DNA from: Prevotella sp.
GTDB taxonomy: Bacteria; Bacteroidota; Bacteroidia; Bacteroidales; Bacteroidaceae
Direction of reading: 5' to 3'
NCBI GenBank assembly: GCA_017934525.1
Contig: JAGBJJ010000045.1
Span: forward strand, 1-61,039
DNA: 61,039 nt
Of this stretch, positions 8,602 through 16,507 are shown piece by piece (position 1 is the stretch's first letter; every line of letters begins with the position of its first letter). The notes beneath the pieces were generated by a model that saw only the letters and a program-made list of their open reading frames with translations, searched no databases and was not told where the DNA came from. A program made the translations under genes and the position numbers.

Positions 8602-9933
8602 TCATTCCTCTGAGGTGGAGTCCCAGTTTTCAGGATCGTCGAAATTTTTGCCCCAGACGATGCTGCAGTACTTCACGAAAGGAGCGGGCATATTGCTGAT
8701 GCTGGCAATAGATGACACATAGGCATTCTCCAGCGCTGCGTTCAGACTGCTCTGGTTAACGCTTGCGAAGAAGGTGTGGAAGGAGTATTTGGCAGCCGTC
8801 TTGTCAGTACTGCCCAGCCAGATGTTACGGATGGAACGGATGTTGTCGCGGAAGTCGGCAATAGAGTTATAGCTGTAGGGCGACTCCACATAGGCGATGT
8901 CGCCAGCCGAGAAGGGGTTGGCAATCTTGGCCGTGCCCACCTCGTTGGCAATGCCCACGCAGGAGCCCTCGGTATCGCTGAGCACCTGGGCAATGGCAGC
9001 CTGCAGGGTGGGGAAGGTGCTCTTGCTGTTTTTGCCGGCCTCCTTCAGGTTCTGACCGTATGACAGGCCGTTCACTGTCTGGAGAGCGAGGTTGGCAGCC
9101 TTCACCACCTCTACGCGGCTGACGTTCTTGGCTGTCTCGCCTTCCCAGGCCACCTGCAGCTGGAAGCAGCGCTCTTTCAGCAGGGTGCACACCTGCTGTG
9201 CATACTTCAGCTCGTCGGCACCGCTTACATCCTGGAAACTGGTGTAGGTGTCGTTGCCCTGCAACTCGGCCACGCGGCGGTTCTGGCCATTGCGGAAGAG
9301 GATGAACTCAAGGGCATGGAAACCCAGTATTGACGACTCGTCTGCAATCTCGGCTTTCATGCCGCTCTTGAAGTAGTTAAGCAGCTCGGTACGGTCGAGG
9401 GGCCAGGAGTCGATGGTGGGGTCGATGCTGAAGTCGGCGGCGGCACCCATCAGGAAGGCTTCAGAGCGCTCCCAGTGCTGGCGGGCCTGCTTGAAGTCGG
9501 CGCAGGCCTTGTCAATCTGGGCCTGGGTAATGGTGGTGGTGGTAAGTCCGTGCAGTGTCTTCTCCAAATCCTCCACGTCGTCGGCCAACTGGGTGTAAGT
9601 GGGCACGATGACCTGATCGACCAGATTGTCGAGCACCATGTAAAGATACTGCTGCTGCTCGTCGCTCAGCTTGGCTCTGCCGATGGCGCTATTGGCCTTG
9701 GTGAGCTGGTCTACCAGTGTGGCACAGGCATCGATGGCCGTATTGCCGAAGGCTTTGTTCTTGTAGTTGGCCTCCGTGGTATTGGCGGCATAGGTATCCT
9801 CGTCGACGACGGGGGTGGTCATGATGATGTTAAACTCTGTCTCGTTCTCGTTGTTGTTATCGTCATCGCTGCATGCGGTGAGAGACAGTGCGCCCAACAT
9901 GATGGCTGCGGGCAGATAGAAAAACTTTTTCAT
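8602..9933 (-). CDS. Imelysin family (M75) lipoprotein
   Basis: A 443-residue lipoprotein. The signal peptide ends SLTAC and the mature N-terminus is Cys-Ser-Asp-Asp-Asp-Asn, which suggests surface exposure in Bacteroidetes. The GxHxxE signature of the imelysin/EfeO fold is present as GFHALE near residue 203. A largely helical body follows, consistent with the two-bundle imelysin fold. Imelysins are associated with iron acquisition and are related to the EfeO component; despite the M75 peptidase label, protease activity is not established for most members. It lies second in a porin-imelysin-diheme-ccsBA series, 42 nt after the porin. Metal binding is inferred from the family. Confidence 0.93.
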   Translation of the reverse strand: MKKFFYLPAAIMLGALSLTACSDDDNNNENETEFNIIMTTPVVDEDTYAANTTEANYKNKAFGNTAIDACATLVDQLTKANSAIGRAKLSDEQQQYLYMVLDNLVDQVIVPTYTQLADDVEDLEKTLHGLTTTTITQAQIDKACADFKQARQHWERSEAFLMGAAADFSIDPTIDSWPLDRTELLNYFKSGMKAEIADESSILGFHALEFILFRNGQNRRVAELQGNDTYTSFQDVSGADELKYAQQVCTLLKERCFQLQVAWEGETAKNVSRVEVVKAANLALQTVNGLSYGQNLKEAGKNSKSTFPTLQAAIAQVLSDTEGSCVGIANEVGTAKIANPFSAGDIAYVESPYSYNSIADFRDNIRSIRNIWLGSTDKTAAKYSFHTFFASVNQSSLNAALENAYVSSIASISNMPAPFVKYCSIVWGKNFDDPENWDSTSEE

Positions 9934-9975
9934 GTGATTGTTTTTGTTTTTATTTGATATTTGTTTTATAATGGC

Positions 9976-11277
9976 TTACAGGAAGAAGCCTTCGTAAGCG
10001 ATGCCGACATTCACCGCCGGCTCATTGTTGTAGATAGACTTCAGGAAGCGGTGGCTGTATTCGGCCTTCACCACAATCTGGGGCACGGGGTGATAGTTCA
10101 GACCGACGGCCATGCGCTTTACGGCCGTGTAGTTGTAGGCTGTGCCCTTGGTTTTCGAGGCATAGGGATTGTAGGCTTCGTAGCGCCCGAAGACGTAGAG
10201 CTGGCGGTCAGACTGGCGCATCGACCTAATCTGCGAGAAGATGTCGTAGCCGGCCTCAATGCCAACAGCATAGGCATTCTTCGAAACGAAGGCTGAGTGG
10301 TGGAAAGGCGACCGAGAGTTGAGGCGGTTGTAGACGTACTTCAGTTGTGAGGCATCGCTCAGGTAGCCGTAGTCGGCCTGTCCGCGCACTATCCAGTTGT
10401 GGCCTTTGTATGTGAAGTCGAGGGCGCCGATGGCCACGCGGCCCTTGTATTCGGCGTCTACGCCGTTCTTGTTGCGTGGATAGCTGTTACCGATGGAATG
10501 GCCGTAATAGCCGCTGAGACCGATGCGCAGGCCGGACACGGCATAGTAGTCGAGGCGTGCGCTGACACCGTACTTATTGGCTACGTCATATTCCAGCGGA
10601 CTTTTATTGCCTTTGTGTATCCATCCGGTGTTAGTGAAGTGGTCGGCATTCAGGCCGGCCAGCAGCTGCGCCTCATAGCGGAAGCGACCCGCCCGGCCGA
10701 AGAATGATACGCCCGTCTGATGCCACGTGGAGGGCATGATGGTATTTTCGCCCTCAGGACGGTAGACGGTAAAGAAGTTGAGCGGTTCGTGGCGGGCATT
10801 GTTGAGGCCCACAGGTACCACGATATGGCCGATGCGCAGGTTTGCTTTGGGCGAGAAGGACTTCTGCAGCCAGAACTGCTCGAGTTCTACTTCGCCGCCT
10901 TTCTCGGTCTCCTGCTCCCATTCGCCTCCTTCTTCGTCTTCTTTTTCGTAGGCGATGCCGTTGCCGCCATGTTCGAACTCAATCTCGGTGCCGAAGGTCC
11001 AGCCTCGACCAAAATCGTAGCCCACGTAAATGACGGCATGAGGCAGGTCGAATTTGCCATGTGAGGGGTCGTTCTTGTGTTCTTCTGGTTGAGAATAACG
11101 GCTAACATGGTCGCTGAAGAAGTTGCGCGAGAAGCATACTTCGCCATACCCACCAACACTCAGACGGTTGCCTTTAGCATGGCTCATCACACTGTCGCCT
11201 GCACTCTCTTGCGCTTCTGAAGGGGTAGGGGCGCACATTATTGCCAGCGACATGATTGTAATAATACTTGTTTTCAT
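9976..11277 (-). CDS. Porin (OprO/OprP-like outer-membrane barrel)
   Basis: A 433-residue outer-membrane protein beginning with a signal peptide (MKTSIITIMSLAIM...SEAQ). Many barrel strands alternate aromatic and polar residues (GRGWTFGTEIEFEHGG, YEAQLLAGLNADHF), and it ends in a terminal aromatic residue pattern (GIAYEGFFL). It resembles the phosphate-selective porin-like family common in Bacteroidetes. An acidic loop rich in Glu/Asp (about residues 95-115) may attract cations. The start at 11277 begins the signal peptide; the frame extends further upstream, but the promoter element at 11300-11308 excludes those codons. It is the first gene of the imelysin/di-heme/ccsBA block and may provide the outer-membrane passage for that system. 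The ion carried is unknown. Confidence 0.85.
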   Translation of the reverse strand: MKTSIITIMSLAIMCAPTPSEAQESAGDSVMSHAKGNRLSVGGYGEVCFSRNFFSDHVSRYSQPEEHKNDPSHGKFDLPHAVIYVGYDFGRGWTFGTEIEFEHGGNGIAYEKEDEEGGEWEQETEKGGEVELEQFWLQKSFSPKANLRIGHIVVPVGLNNARHEPLNFFTVYRPEGENTIMPSTWHQTGVSFFGRAGRFRYEAQLLAGLNADHFTNTGWIHKGNKSPLEYDVANKYGVSARLDYYAVSGLRIGLSGYYGHSIGNSYPRNKNGVDAEYKGRVAIGALDFTYKGHNWIVRGQADYGYLSDASQLKYVYNRLNSRSPFHHSAFVSKNAYAVGIEAGYDIFSQIRSMRQSDRQLYVFGRYEAYNPYASKTKGTAYNYTAVKRMAVGLNYHPVPQIVVKAEYSHRFLKSIYNNEPAVNVGIAYEGFFL

Positions 11278-11299
11278 TGATATGTTGATTTTTTCGGCT

Positions 11300-11308
11300 G
11301 CAAAGGTA
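11300..11308 (-). promoter_or_regulatory. -7 promoter element of the porin-imelysin-diheme-ccsBA operon
   Basis: On the minus strand this reads TACCTTTGC, 22 nt before the porin ATG. It is divergent from the regulator promoter at 11387-11395. Confidence 0.75.
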
Positions 11309-11355
11309 CGCTCTTTGAGAAAAACATGCAATACCCAAAAGTGGTGATTTTTCTT

Positions 11356-11368
11356 TGCAACTATTGCA
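11356..11368. promoter_or_regulatory. Candidate operator between divergent promoters
   Basis: A perfect inverted repeat, TGCAA-CTA-TTGCA, lies between the two divergent -7 elements, near the -33 region of the regulator gene and upstream of the porin promoter. Position and symmetry suit a dimeric LuxR-type protein such as the one encoded next door. Binding is inference only. Confidence 0.35.
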
Positions 11369-11386
11369 GGAGTCGACAAAAATAGC

Positions 11387-11395
11387 TAATTTTGC
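11387..11395 (+). promoter_or_regulatory. -7 promoter element of the hemerythrin-LuxR regulator
   Basis: TAATTTTGC with a TTG about 20 nt upstream as a possible -33 element. It leaves a leader of roughly 70 nt before ATG 11470. Confidence 0.65.
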
Positions 11396-11469
11396 ACCAC
11401 CGCAGTGAGGCTGTGCTTTCTGCGCTGTAAAGAATGAATCTACTACCCATTATATATTACGTATAAACT

Positions 11470-12432
11470 ATGAAACAGATGAAAATGTATGAGAGCGACG
11501 ACAAGATGATCTCGCTCATCCGCGATAATTACGACTTGCTGCAGATGCTGGGTAGCTTCGGCATCAGTCTGGGGTTCGGCGATAAGACGGTGGAAGAGAC
11601 GTGCGCCGACAACCATGTAGACACTTACACCTTTCTGGCCGTGGTCAATTTTTCTATCAACGGTTATTCTGACGCGCTGGTCGACGACAAACTTTCGGTG
11701 CCCACCCTCATGCATTATCTGCAAGCCAGCCATGTGTGGTATCTGGAGTTTCAGTTGCCATTCATACGAAGAGAGCTTGAGGAAAGTCTTAACCAGGATG
11801 ACTCTCTCGGCAAGCTGATACTAAGTTTTTATGATGAGTATGCCCATGAGATACGCCGCCACATGCACTATGAGCAGCGCGTGCTCTTCCCCTATGTGGA
11901 GTCGTTGCTCGACGGCAAGCCGACGGGCGACTACAACATTGAGACTTTCTCGCGGCACCACGGACAGGCTGACAAGAAGCTGCGTGAACTGAAGCTGCTC
12001 ATCATCAAATATCTGCCTCATGACGGCTTCCACAACAACAAGCTGATGGCTGCACTCCACGATATCTATGCCAATGAGGAATGGCTGCACCAACACGCCC
12101 TGGTGGAAGACAACATCTTTGTGCCGGCTATACGACGCCTGGAGCATATAAAGAAGCAGAGCGACGTGACGCGCAACATCACTGACATGGTGTTTAAGAA
12201 TGCTACTTCGCAAAACAACGAGACGCTGAGCGAGCGCGAGGTCGACGTCATTGTGGCATTGGTGCAAGGCATGGCCAACAAAGAGATTGCCGACCACCTG
12301 TGTATATCGGTCAACACGGTCATCACTCACCGGCGTAACATTGCCCGCAAACTGCAGATTCACTCACCGGCAGGGCTCACTATTTATGCTATCGTAAACG
12401 GGCTTGTTGACATCTCGGCTGTCAAGCTGTAG
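11470..12432 (+). CDS. Hemerythrin/RIC-like di-iron domain fused to a LuxR-type HTH regulator
   Basis: A 320-residue cytosolic protein with two parts. Residues 80-220 form a hemerythrin-like bundle. The candidate ligands H88, H131, E135, H163 or H164, H209 and E213 reproduce the HxxxE pairs and approximate spacing of the di-iron site in the repair protein YtfE/RIC. The N-terminal 50 residues resemble the ScdA_N segment, but the usual Cys-Cys pair is absent (GISLGFGDKT). Residues 251-315 are a LuxR/GerE helix-turn-helix (LSEREVDVIVALVQGMANKE, then SVNTVITHRRNIARKLQI). The protein probably senses oxygen, nitric oxide or iron state and controls transcription. It is divergent from the porin-imelysin-diheme-ccsBA block, so that block is the obvious candidate target. 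Confidence 0.88.
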   Translation: MKQMKMYESDDKMISLIRDNYDLLQMLGSFGISLGFGDKTVEETCADNHVDTYTFLAVVNFSINGYSDALVDDKLSVPTLMHYLQASHVWYLEFQLPFIRRELEESLNQDDSLGKLILSFYDEYAHEIRRHMHYEQRVLFPYVESLLDGKPTGDYNIETFSRHHGQADKKLRELKLLIIKYLPHDGFHNNKLMAALHDIYANEEWLHQHALVEDNIFVPAIRRLEHIKKQSDVTRNITDMVFKNATSQNNETLSEREVDVIVALVQGMANKEIADHLCISVNTVITHRRNIARKLQIHSPAGLTIYAIVNGLVDISAVKL

Positions 12433-12458
12433 GAAAGAGCCTTGCTGATTATTTCATA

Positions 12459-12483
12459 GGCTGGAGTCTTGCTGACTCCAGCC
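12459..12483 (+). terminator. Terminator of the hemerythrin-LuxR gene
   Basis: Perfect 10-bp stem (12459-12468 with 12474-12483) and a 5-nt loop, followed by a T-rich stretch (TTCTTCGTT), 26 nt after the stop codon. Confidence 0.8.
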
Positions 12484-12512
12484 TTCTTCGTTGACAGAAA
12501 TACATAGGAAAA

Positions 12513-12541
12513 TGAGCCCCCGATATCACATCGGGAGCTCA
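12513..12541 (-). terminator. Terminator of galE
   Basis: 12-bp stem with one mismatch (12513-12524 with 12530-12541). Read on the minus strand it is followed by TTTTCC. It lies downstream of the galE stop. Confidence 0.7.
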
Positions 12542-12589
12542 TCACAACACAAACACAAAATCAGTCATTATTCTATGACTGTATGTTTC

Positions 12590-13630
12590 TTACTGCATTC
12601 CGTCGGCACGCAGCTTCTGCTGCCAGCGCCAGGCCGACTTCAGCACCTCGTCGGTAGGTGTCTCGGCTTTCCATCCAAGCACCTTGTTAGCCTTGTCAAC
12701 ATTGCCCCACACCTTTTCAATGTCGCCCTCGCGGCGCGGTGCATACGTCCAGTTCAGCTTGACGCCGGTTGCTTTTTCGAAGCCTTCAACAATCTCTAAT
12801 GTAGAGAGGCCGCGGCCGGTGCCGATGTTGAATACCTCCACGGACTCGCACTCAGGCTTGTCGAGCACTCTTTCCATGGCTTTCACATGAGCCTTGGCCA
12901 AGTCGACCACGTAGATATAGTCGCGGATGCATGTGCCGTCGGGGGTATCGTAGTCGTTGCCGAAAATCTTGAGCTGCTGACGGATTCCGATGGCCGTCTG
13001 TGTGACGAAGGGTATGAGGTTCATGGGCACGCCGTTGGGCAGTTCGCCGATGAGTGCCGAGGGATGTGCGCCGATGGGATTGAAGTAACGCAGGATGATG
13101 CTTTTGATGGGGGCCCCGCTATGGATAAAGTCTTGTATGATTACCTCGTTGATCTGCTTGGTGTTGCCGTAGGGCGACAAAGCCTTCTGAATGGGAGCTT
13201 TCTCGGTGACGGGCAGGTTCTCTTCCGTAGGCTGTCCATACACGGTGCAGCTGGATGAGAAGATGATGCCTTTCACGTTGTACTGCGGCATGAGTTCCAG
13301 CAGATTGATGAGCGAAGTGATATTGTTGCGATAGTAGAGCAGCGGCTTCTCCACGCTCTCGCCCACGGCCTTCGATGCAGCGAAATGAATGATTCCCTCA
13401 ATGGCCGGATATTTCTTGAAGACCTGCTCGAGTGCTTCCTTGTCGCAGCAGTCAATCTTCTCGAAAGCGGGCCTCTTCCCGGTGATTTTCTCAATGCCGT
13501 CAATCACGTTGGCATTGGAATTCGAGAGATTGTCGACGATGACCACTTCATAACCAGCCTCTTGGAGCTCAACGGTAGTGTGCGAGCCGATAAAGCCGGT
13601 GCCTCCTGTTACAAGAATTGTCTGTTTCAT
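12590..13630 (-). CDS. galE: UDP-glucose 4-epimerase
   Basis: A 346-residue short-chain dehydrogenase/reductase that interconverts UDP-glucose and UDP-galactose using bound NAD. The Rossmann motif GGTGFIGSHT is at residues 8-17, the catalytic Ser region at SSSCTVYG, and the YxxxK pair in SPYGNTK near residues 152-158. The length matches bacterial GalE (about 340). It follows the Rnf cluster on the same strand with an 82-nt gap that holds its own -7-like element, so it can be expressed separately. It supplies UDP-galactose for surface polysaccharides and the Leloir pathway. Confidence 0.97.
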   Translation of the reverse strand: MKQTILVTGGTGFIGSHTTVELQEAGYEVVIVDNLSNSNANVIDGIEKITGKRPAFEKIDCCDKEALEQVFKKYPAIEGIIHFAASKAVGESVEKPLLYYRNNITSLINLLELMPQYNVKGIIFSSSCTVYGQPTEENLPVTEKAPIQKALSPYGNTKQINEVIIQDFIHSGAPIKSIILRYFNPIGAHPSALIGELPNGVPMNLIPFVTQTAIGIRQQLKIFGNDYDTPDGTCIRDYIYVVDLAKAHVKAMERVLDKPECESVEVFNIGTGRGLSTLEIVEGFEKATGVKLNWTYAPRREGDIEKVWGNVDKANKVLGWKAETPTDEVLKSAWRWQQKLRADGMQ

Positions 13631-13657
13631 GTTGTCTATAATTACGTTTTGTTGTCT

Positions 13658-13666
13658 ACAAAAATA
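13658..13666 (-). promoter_or_regulatory. -7 promoter element of galE
   Basis: Minus-strand TATTTTTGT fits TAnnTTTG and lies 27 nt upstream of the galE ATG. Confidence 0.55.
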
Positions 13667-13712
13667 ATGTTTTTCTTAATGTGATAATGCTAATATGCTG
13701 AGCCATATTATA

Positions 13713-14312
13713 TTATAGTCCGAAGAGTGCCTTCAAACCACCGTCTACGCCAGAGAACCCCATGAAGGCGAGGCTCAGCAGACCTGCAGTGACGAGCACG
13801 ATGGCCATGCCACGCATGCCCTTGGGGATGTTGACCATCTCGAGTTGTTCGCGCATGCCGGCAAAAACGGTCAGTGCCAAGCCAAAGCCTAAGGCCGTAG
13901 AGAAGGCGTAGGCAATGCTTTCGGCCAGGTTATAGTCTTTCTGTATGACAAGTATGGCTACACCGAGCACGGCGCAGTTGGTGGTGATGAGCGGCAGGAA
14001 GATGCCCAGTGCCTGATAAAGAGTGGGGGAGACCTTCTTCAGCACTATCTCGACCATCTGCACGAGCGACGCTATGACCAGGATGAACGCTATCGTCTGA
14101 AGGTACTCTAAGCCGAAAGCCTCGAGCACAAACTTTTGCACAAGCCATGTGACCACCGTGGCCAGCGTCAGCACGAAGGCCACAGCCGCCGACATGCCGA
14201 GCGATGTCTCAATCTTCTTCGAGACGCCCAGAAAGGGACAAATGCCCAGAAATTGCGACAGGACAATATTGTTGACGAATATCGCAGAGATGAAAATTAA
14301 CAGGTATTCCAT
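13713..14312 (-). CDS. rnfA: Rnf/Rsx complex subunit A
   Basis: A 199-residue integral membrane protein with six predicted helices and the family N-terminus (LLIFISAIFVNNIVLSQFLG, CPFLGVSKK). RnfA and RnfE are homologous, inverted membrane subunits that form the electron and ion path of the Rnf complex. That complex couples ferredoxin:NAD oxidoreduction to Na+ or H+ translocation. It is the last gene of the rnfBCDGEA order, 12 nt after rnfE. Most of the length is hydrophobic, in line with family members of about 190-200 residues. The coupling ion cannot be told from sequence reading. Confidence 0.96.
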   Translation of the reverse strand: MEYLLIFISAIFVNNIVLSQFLGICPFLGVSKKIETSLGMSAAVAFVLTLATVVTWLVQKFVLEAFGLEYLQTIAFILVIASLVQMVEIVLKKVSPTLYQALGIFLPLITTNCAVLGVAILVIQKDYNLAESIAYAFSTALGFGLALTVFAGMREQLEMVNIPKGMRGMAIVLVTAGLLSLAFMGFSGVDGGLKALFGL

Positions 14313-14324
14313 GACTTGTGAGAT

Positions 14325-14909
14325 TTACTGTTTCTTGATTTTGTTGACAATGGCGATGAGAAAGCCCAGGGTGATGAAAGCACCGGGAGGCAGGATGAAG
14401 AGGAGCACATTGTATGTCTCGGGCAGCAGTTTGAAGCCGAAGAGCATGCCGGCCCCCAGAAGCTCGCGCAGCATGCCGAGCAGGGTGAGGGCGAGGGTGA
14501 AGCCAAGGCCAATGCCTATGCCGTCGAAGAGCGATGCCAGCGGTGTGTTCTTACAGGCAAAAGCCTCTGCACGCCCCAGGATGATGCAGTTGACCACAAT
14601 GAGCGGAATGAAGAGGCCGAGCGCTTTGTCAACATCGGGCAGATAGGCTTTGATGACCATCTGAAGGATGGTGACGAAGGCTGCGATGACCACGATGAAT
14701 ACTGGTATGCGCACTTTGTCGGGCGTGAGCTGCTTGATGAGCGAGATGACAAAGTTGGTGCATATGAGCACGGCCATCGTAGCCAGACCCATCGACATGC
14801 CGTTGATGGCCGACGTGGTGGTGGCTAAGGTGGGACACATGCCAAGCATCAGGACAAAGGTGGGGTTCTCCTTGCTGATGCCGTTTTTGATGATATCTAT
14901 ATATTTCAT
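14325..14909 (-). CDS. rnfE: Rnf/Rsx complex subunit E
   Basis: A 194-residue polytopic membrane subunit. It has the RnfE N-terminal signature NPTFVLMLGMCPTLATTTSA and six hydrophobic helices. Its start overlaps the rnfG stop by 4 nt (ATGA type), indicating translational coupling. It pairs with RnfA in the membrane core, where conserved Cys residues (here in GMCPTLA) help bind a buried iron-sulfur centre in characterised Rnf complexes. Length is normal for the family. Confidence 0.96.
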   Translation of the reverse strand: MKYIDIIKNGISKENPTFVLMLGMCPTLATTTSAINGMSMGLATMAVLICTNFVISLIKQLTPDKVRIPVFIVVIAAFVTILQMVIKAYLPDVDKALGLFIPLIVVNCIILGRAEAFACKNTPLASLFDGIGIGLGFTLALTLLGMLRELLGAGMLFGFKLLPETYNVLLFILPPGAFITLGFLIAIVNKIKKQ

Positions 14910-15496
14910 AGCGTTTCCTCCTTTGTTTGTGTGATAGCTTTTGACGTGGCTTGTTGGTACGATGCATAGGCGGCGTTGACCGCGTTGAGGAAGGCTCGGC
15001 TCGTGATGGTCGAGGCTGTGATGGCGTCAACCTCTCCGCCGTCTTTCTTCACTTTGAGCGGTGTGGCGGGGTTCATGCCCACGATGTCGCCCTTCTGCCC
15101 TTTCTGGAACCATACGTCGGCCTTTGCCCCAAGTCCGGGTGTCTCGGCATGCTCCAGCAGCTGATACCCCCTGATGTTGCCTTCGGTGTCGAAACCTACG
15201 AGCAGGCGCAGAGTGCCCCCGAATCCCATGGTCTGGCTCTCCACGGCCGCACCTATTGGCGAGTGATTCTCAGTCACCTGATAGATAATGTTGCCGTCGA
15301 TGGTGTCGGTAGCTGCCACTTCCACCTGGTCGGAGAGCATGACCGCGCGGATGCCATCAGCCAGGGCCTTCTCCTTCTGCTGCATGATGGGGCCACTGGT
15401 TACGTTGTTTACCAGCGCGAGTATGCCTCCCATAATGACTGCCACAAGTGTGAGCACAAGCACCATGTTGGTCAGTGATGAATCTAACTTCTTCAT
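14906..15496 (-). CDS. rnfG: Rnf/Rsx complex subunit G (FMN-binding)
   Basis: A 196-residue protein with one N-terminal membrane anchor (NMVLVLTLVAVIMGGILALV) and an extracytoplasmic FMN-binding domain. The C-terminal segment DAITASTITSRAF near residues 155-167 matches the motif whose Thr carries covalently bound FMN, attached by ApbE. The heading motif ETPGLGAKADVWFQKG is also typical of RnfG/NqrC. It overlaps both rnfD (4 nt) and rnfE (4 nt). No apbE gene lies in this window, so flavinylation must be provided from elsewhere. Confidence 0.96.
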   Translation of the reverse strand: MKKLDSSLTNMVLVLTLVAVIMGGILALVNNVTSGPIMQQKEKALADGIRAVMLSDQVEVAATDTIDGNIIYQVTENHSPIGAAVESQTMGFGGTLRLLVGFDTEGNIRGYQLLEHAETPGLGAKADVWFQKGQKGDIVGMNPATPLKVKKDGGEVDAITASTITSRAFLNAVNAAYASYQQATSKAITQTKEETL

Positions 15497-16494
15497 TTCT
15501 TCACCTCCTCTCCAAAGCGTTTAGGCTTGATGTAGTTGTTGATGAGCGGTGTGAAGGCATTCATGATGAGAATGGCAAACGACATGCCTTCAGGATATGC
15601 GCCCCAGTTACGTATGATGATGGTCAGCAGGCCGATGCTCACGCCATAGATGAGCTGTCCCTTGTGGGTCATGGGCGAGGTGACGTAGTCGGTGGCCATG
15701 AAGATGGCTCCCAGCATGAGTCCGCCACTCAGTATGACGGCAAAGGGGTCGGCATAGGCGGGGCTGACGACGTGCATGATGGCACTGACGAAGAAGACGG
15801 TGCCGATGATGCTGACGGGTATGTGCCATGTGATGATGCGCCGATAGAGCAGATAGACAAAGCCGACGATGAGCGCGAGGCCGCATATCTCGCCGATGGT
15901 GCCGGCGCCGCCGGCAAACGAGTGCTCGCCCAGCAGGAGGCTGAAGGCGTCAGGCATTTTGTCAAGCACCGACGCATCGCCCGTCTTGATGGCTTGCTTC
16001 ATCAGCGCCAGCGGCGTGGCTCCCGTCTCGGCATCCATGTAGTTGGTCCACTTGCCTGGAACGGGCCAGGTGGTCATCTGGGCGGGAAATGCCACCAGAA
16101 GGGCGCATCGCCCCACAAGGGCAGGATTGAAAATGTTGTTGCCGAGTCCGCCGAAAGACATTTTTGCCACGCCGATGGCAAAGAGTGCTCCGATGAAGAC
16201 AATCCACACTGGCAGGTTGGAAGGCAGGTTCATGCCGAGAAGCAGACCGGTAAGCATGGCCGACCCGTCGAGCACGGTGTTGCGTGGGTTCTTCAGCACA
16301 TATTTGTTGATGGCCCACTCGAGAAACACGCAGAAGACGACGCTCGACAGGCATACGATGGCCGAGCCTATGCCGAAGTAGTAGAACGACACGAGCAGTG
16401 CAGGCATCAGTGCTATGAGTACACCGTACATGTTGCGTTCCACGGAGTCGTTGCCGTGGGCATGTGGTGAAAGTGATACAATGAGCTTGTTCAT
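15493..16494 (-). CDS. rnfD: Rnf/Rsx complex subunit D (FMN-binding membrane subunit)
   Basis: A 333-residue membrane protein (RnfD/NqrB family). The start at 16494 (MNKLIVSLSPHAHG) is the conserved N-terminus; an upstream extension in frame overlaps rnfC and is not credible. The covalent-FMN Thr lies in ETGATPLALM near residue 158. Several helices and the family stretch GNNIFNPALVGRCALLVAFP are present. It lies between rnfC and rnfG, 13 nt after rnfC. It belongs to the electron route from cytoplasmic ferredoxin to NAD. Confidence 0.96.
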   Translation of the reverse strand: MNKLIVSLSPHAHGNDSVERNMYGVLIALMPALLVSFYYFGIGSAIVCLSSVVFCVFLEWAINKYVLKNPRNTVLDGSAMLTGLLLGMNLPSNLPVWIVFIGALFAIGVAKMSFGGLGNNIFNPALVGRCALLVAFPAQMTTWPVPGKWTNYMDAETGATPLALMKQAIKTGDASVLDKMPDAFSLLLGEHSFAGGAGTIGEICGLALIVGFVYLLYRRIITWHIPVSIIGTVFFVSAIMHVVSPAYADPFAVILSGGLMLGAIFMATDYVTSPMTHKGQLIYGVSIGLLTIIIRNWGAYPEGMSFAILIMNAFTPLINNYIKPKRFGEEVKK

Positions 16495-16507
16495 TATGAT
16501 GCGGAGA

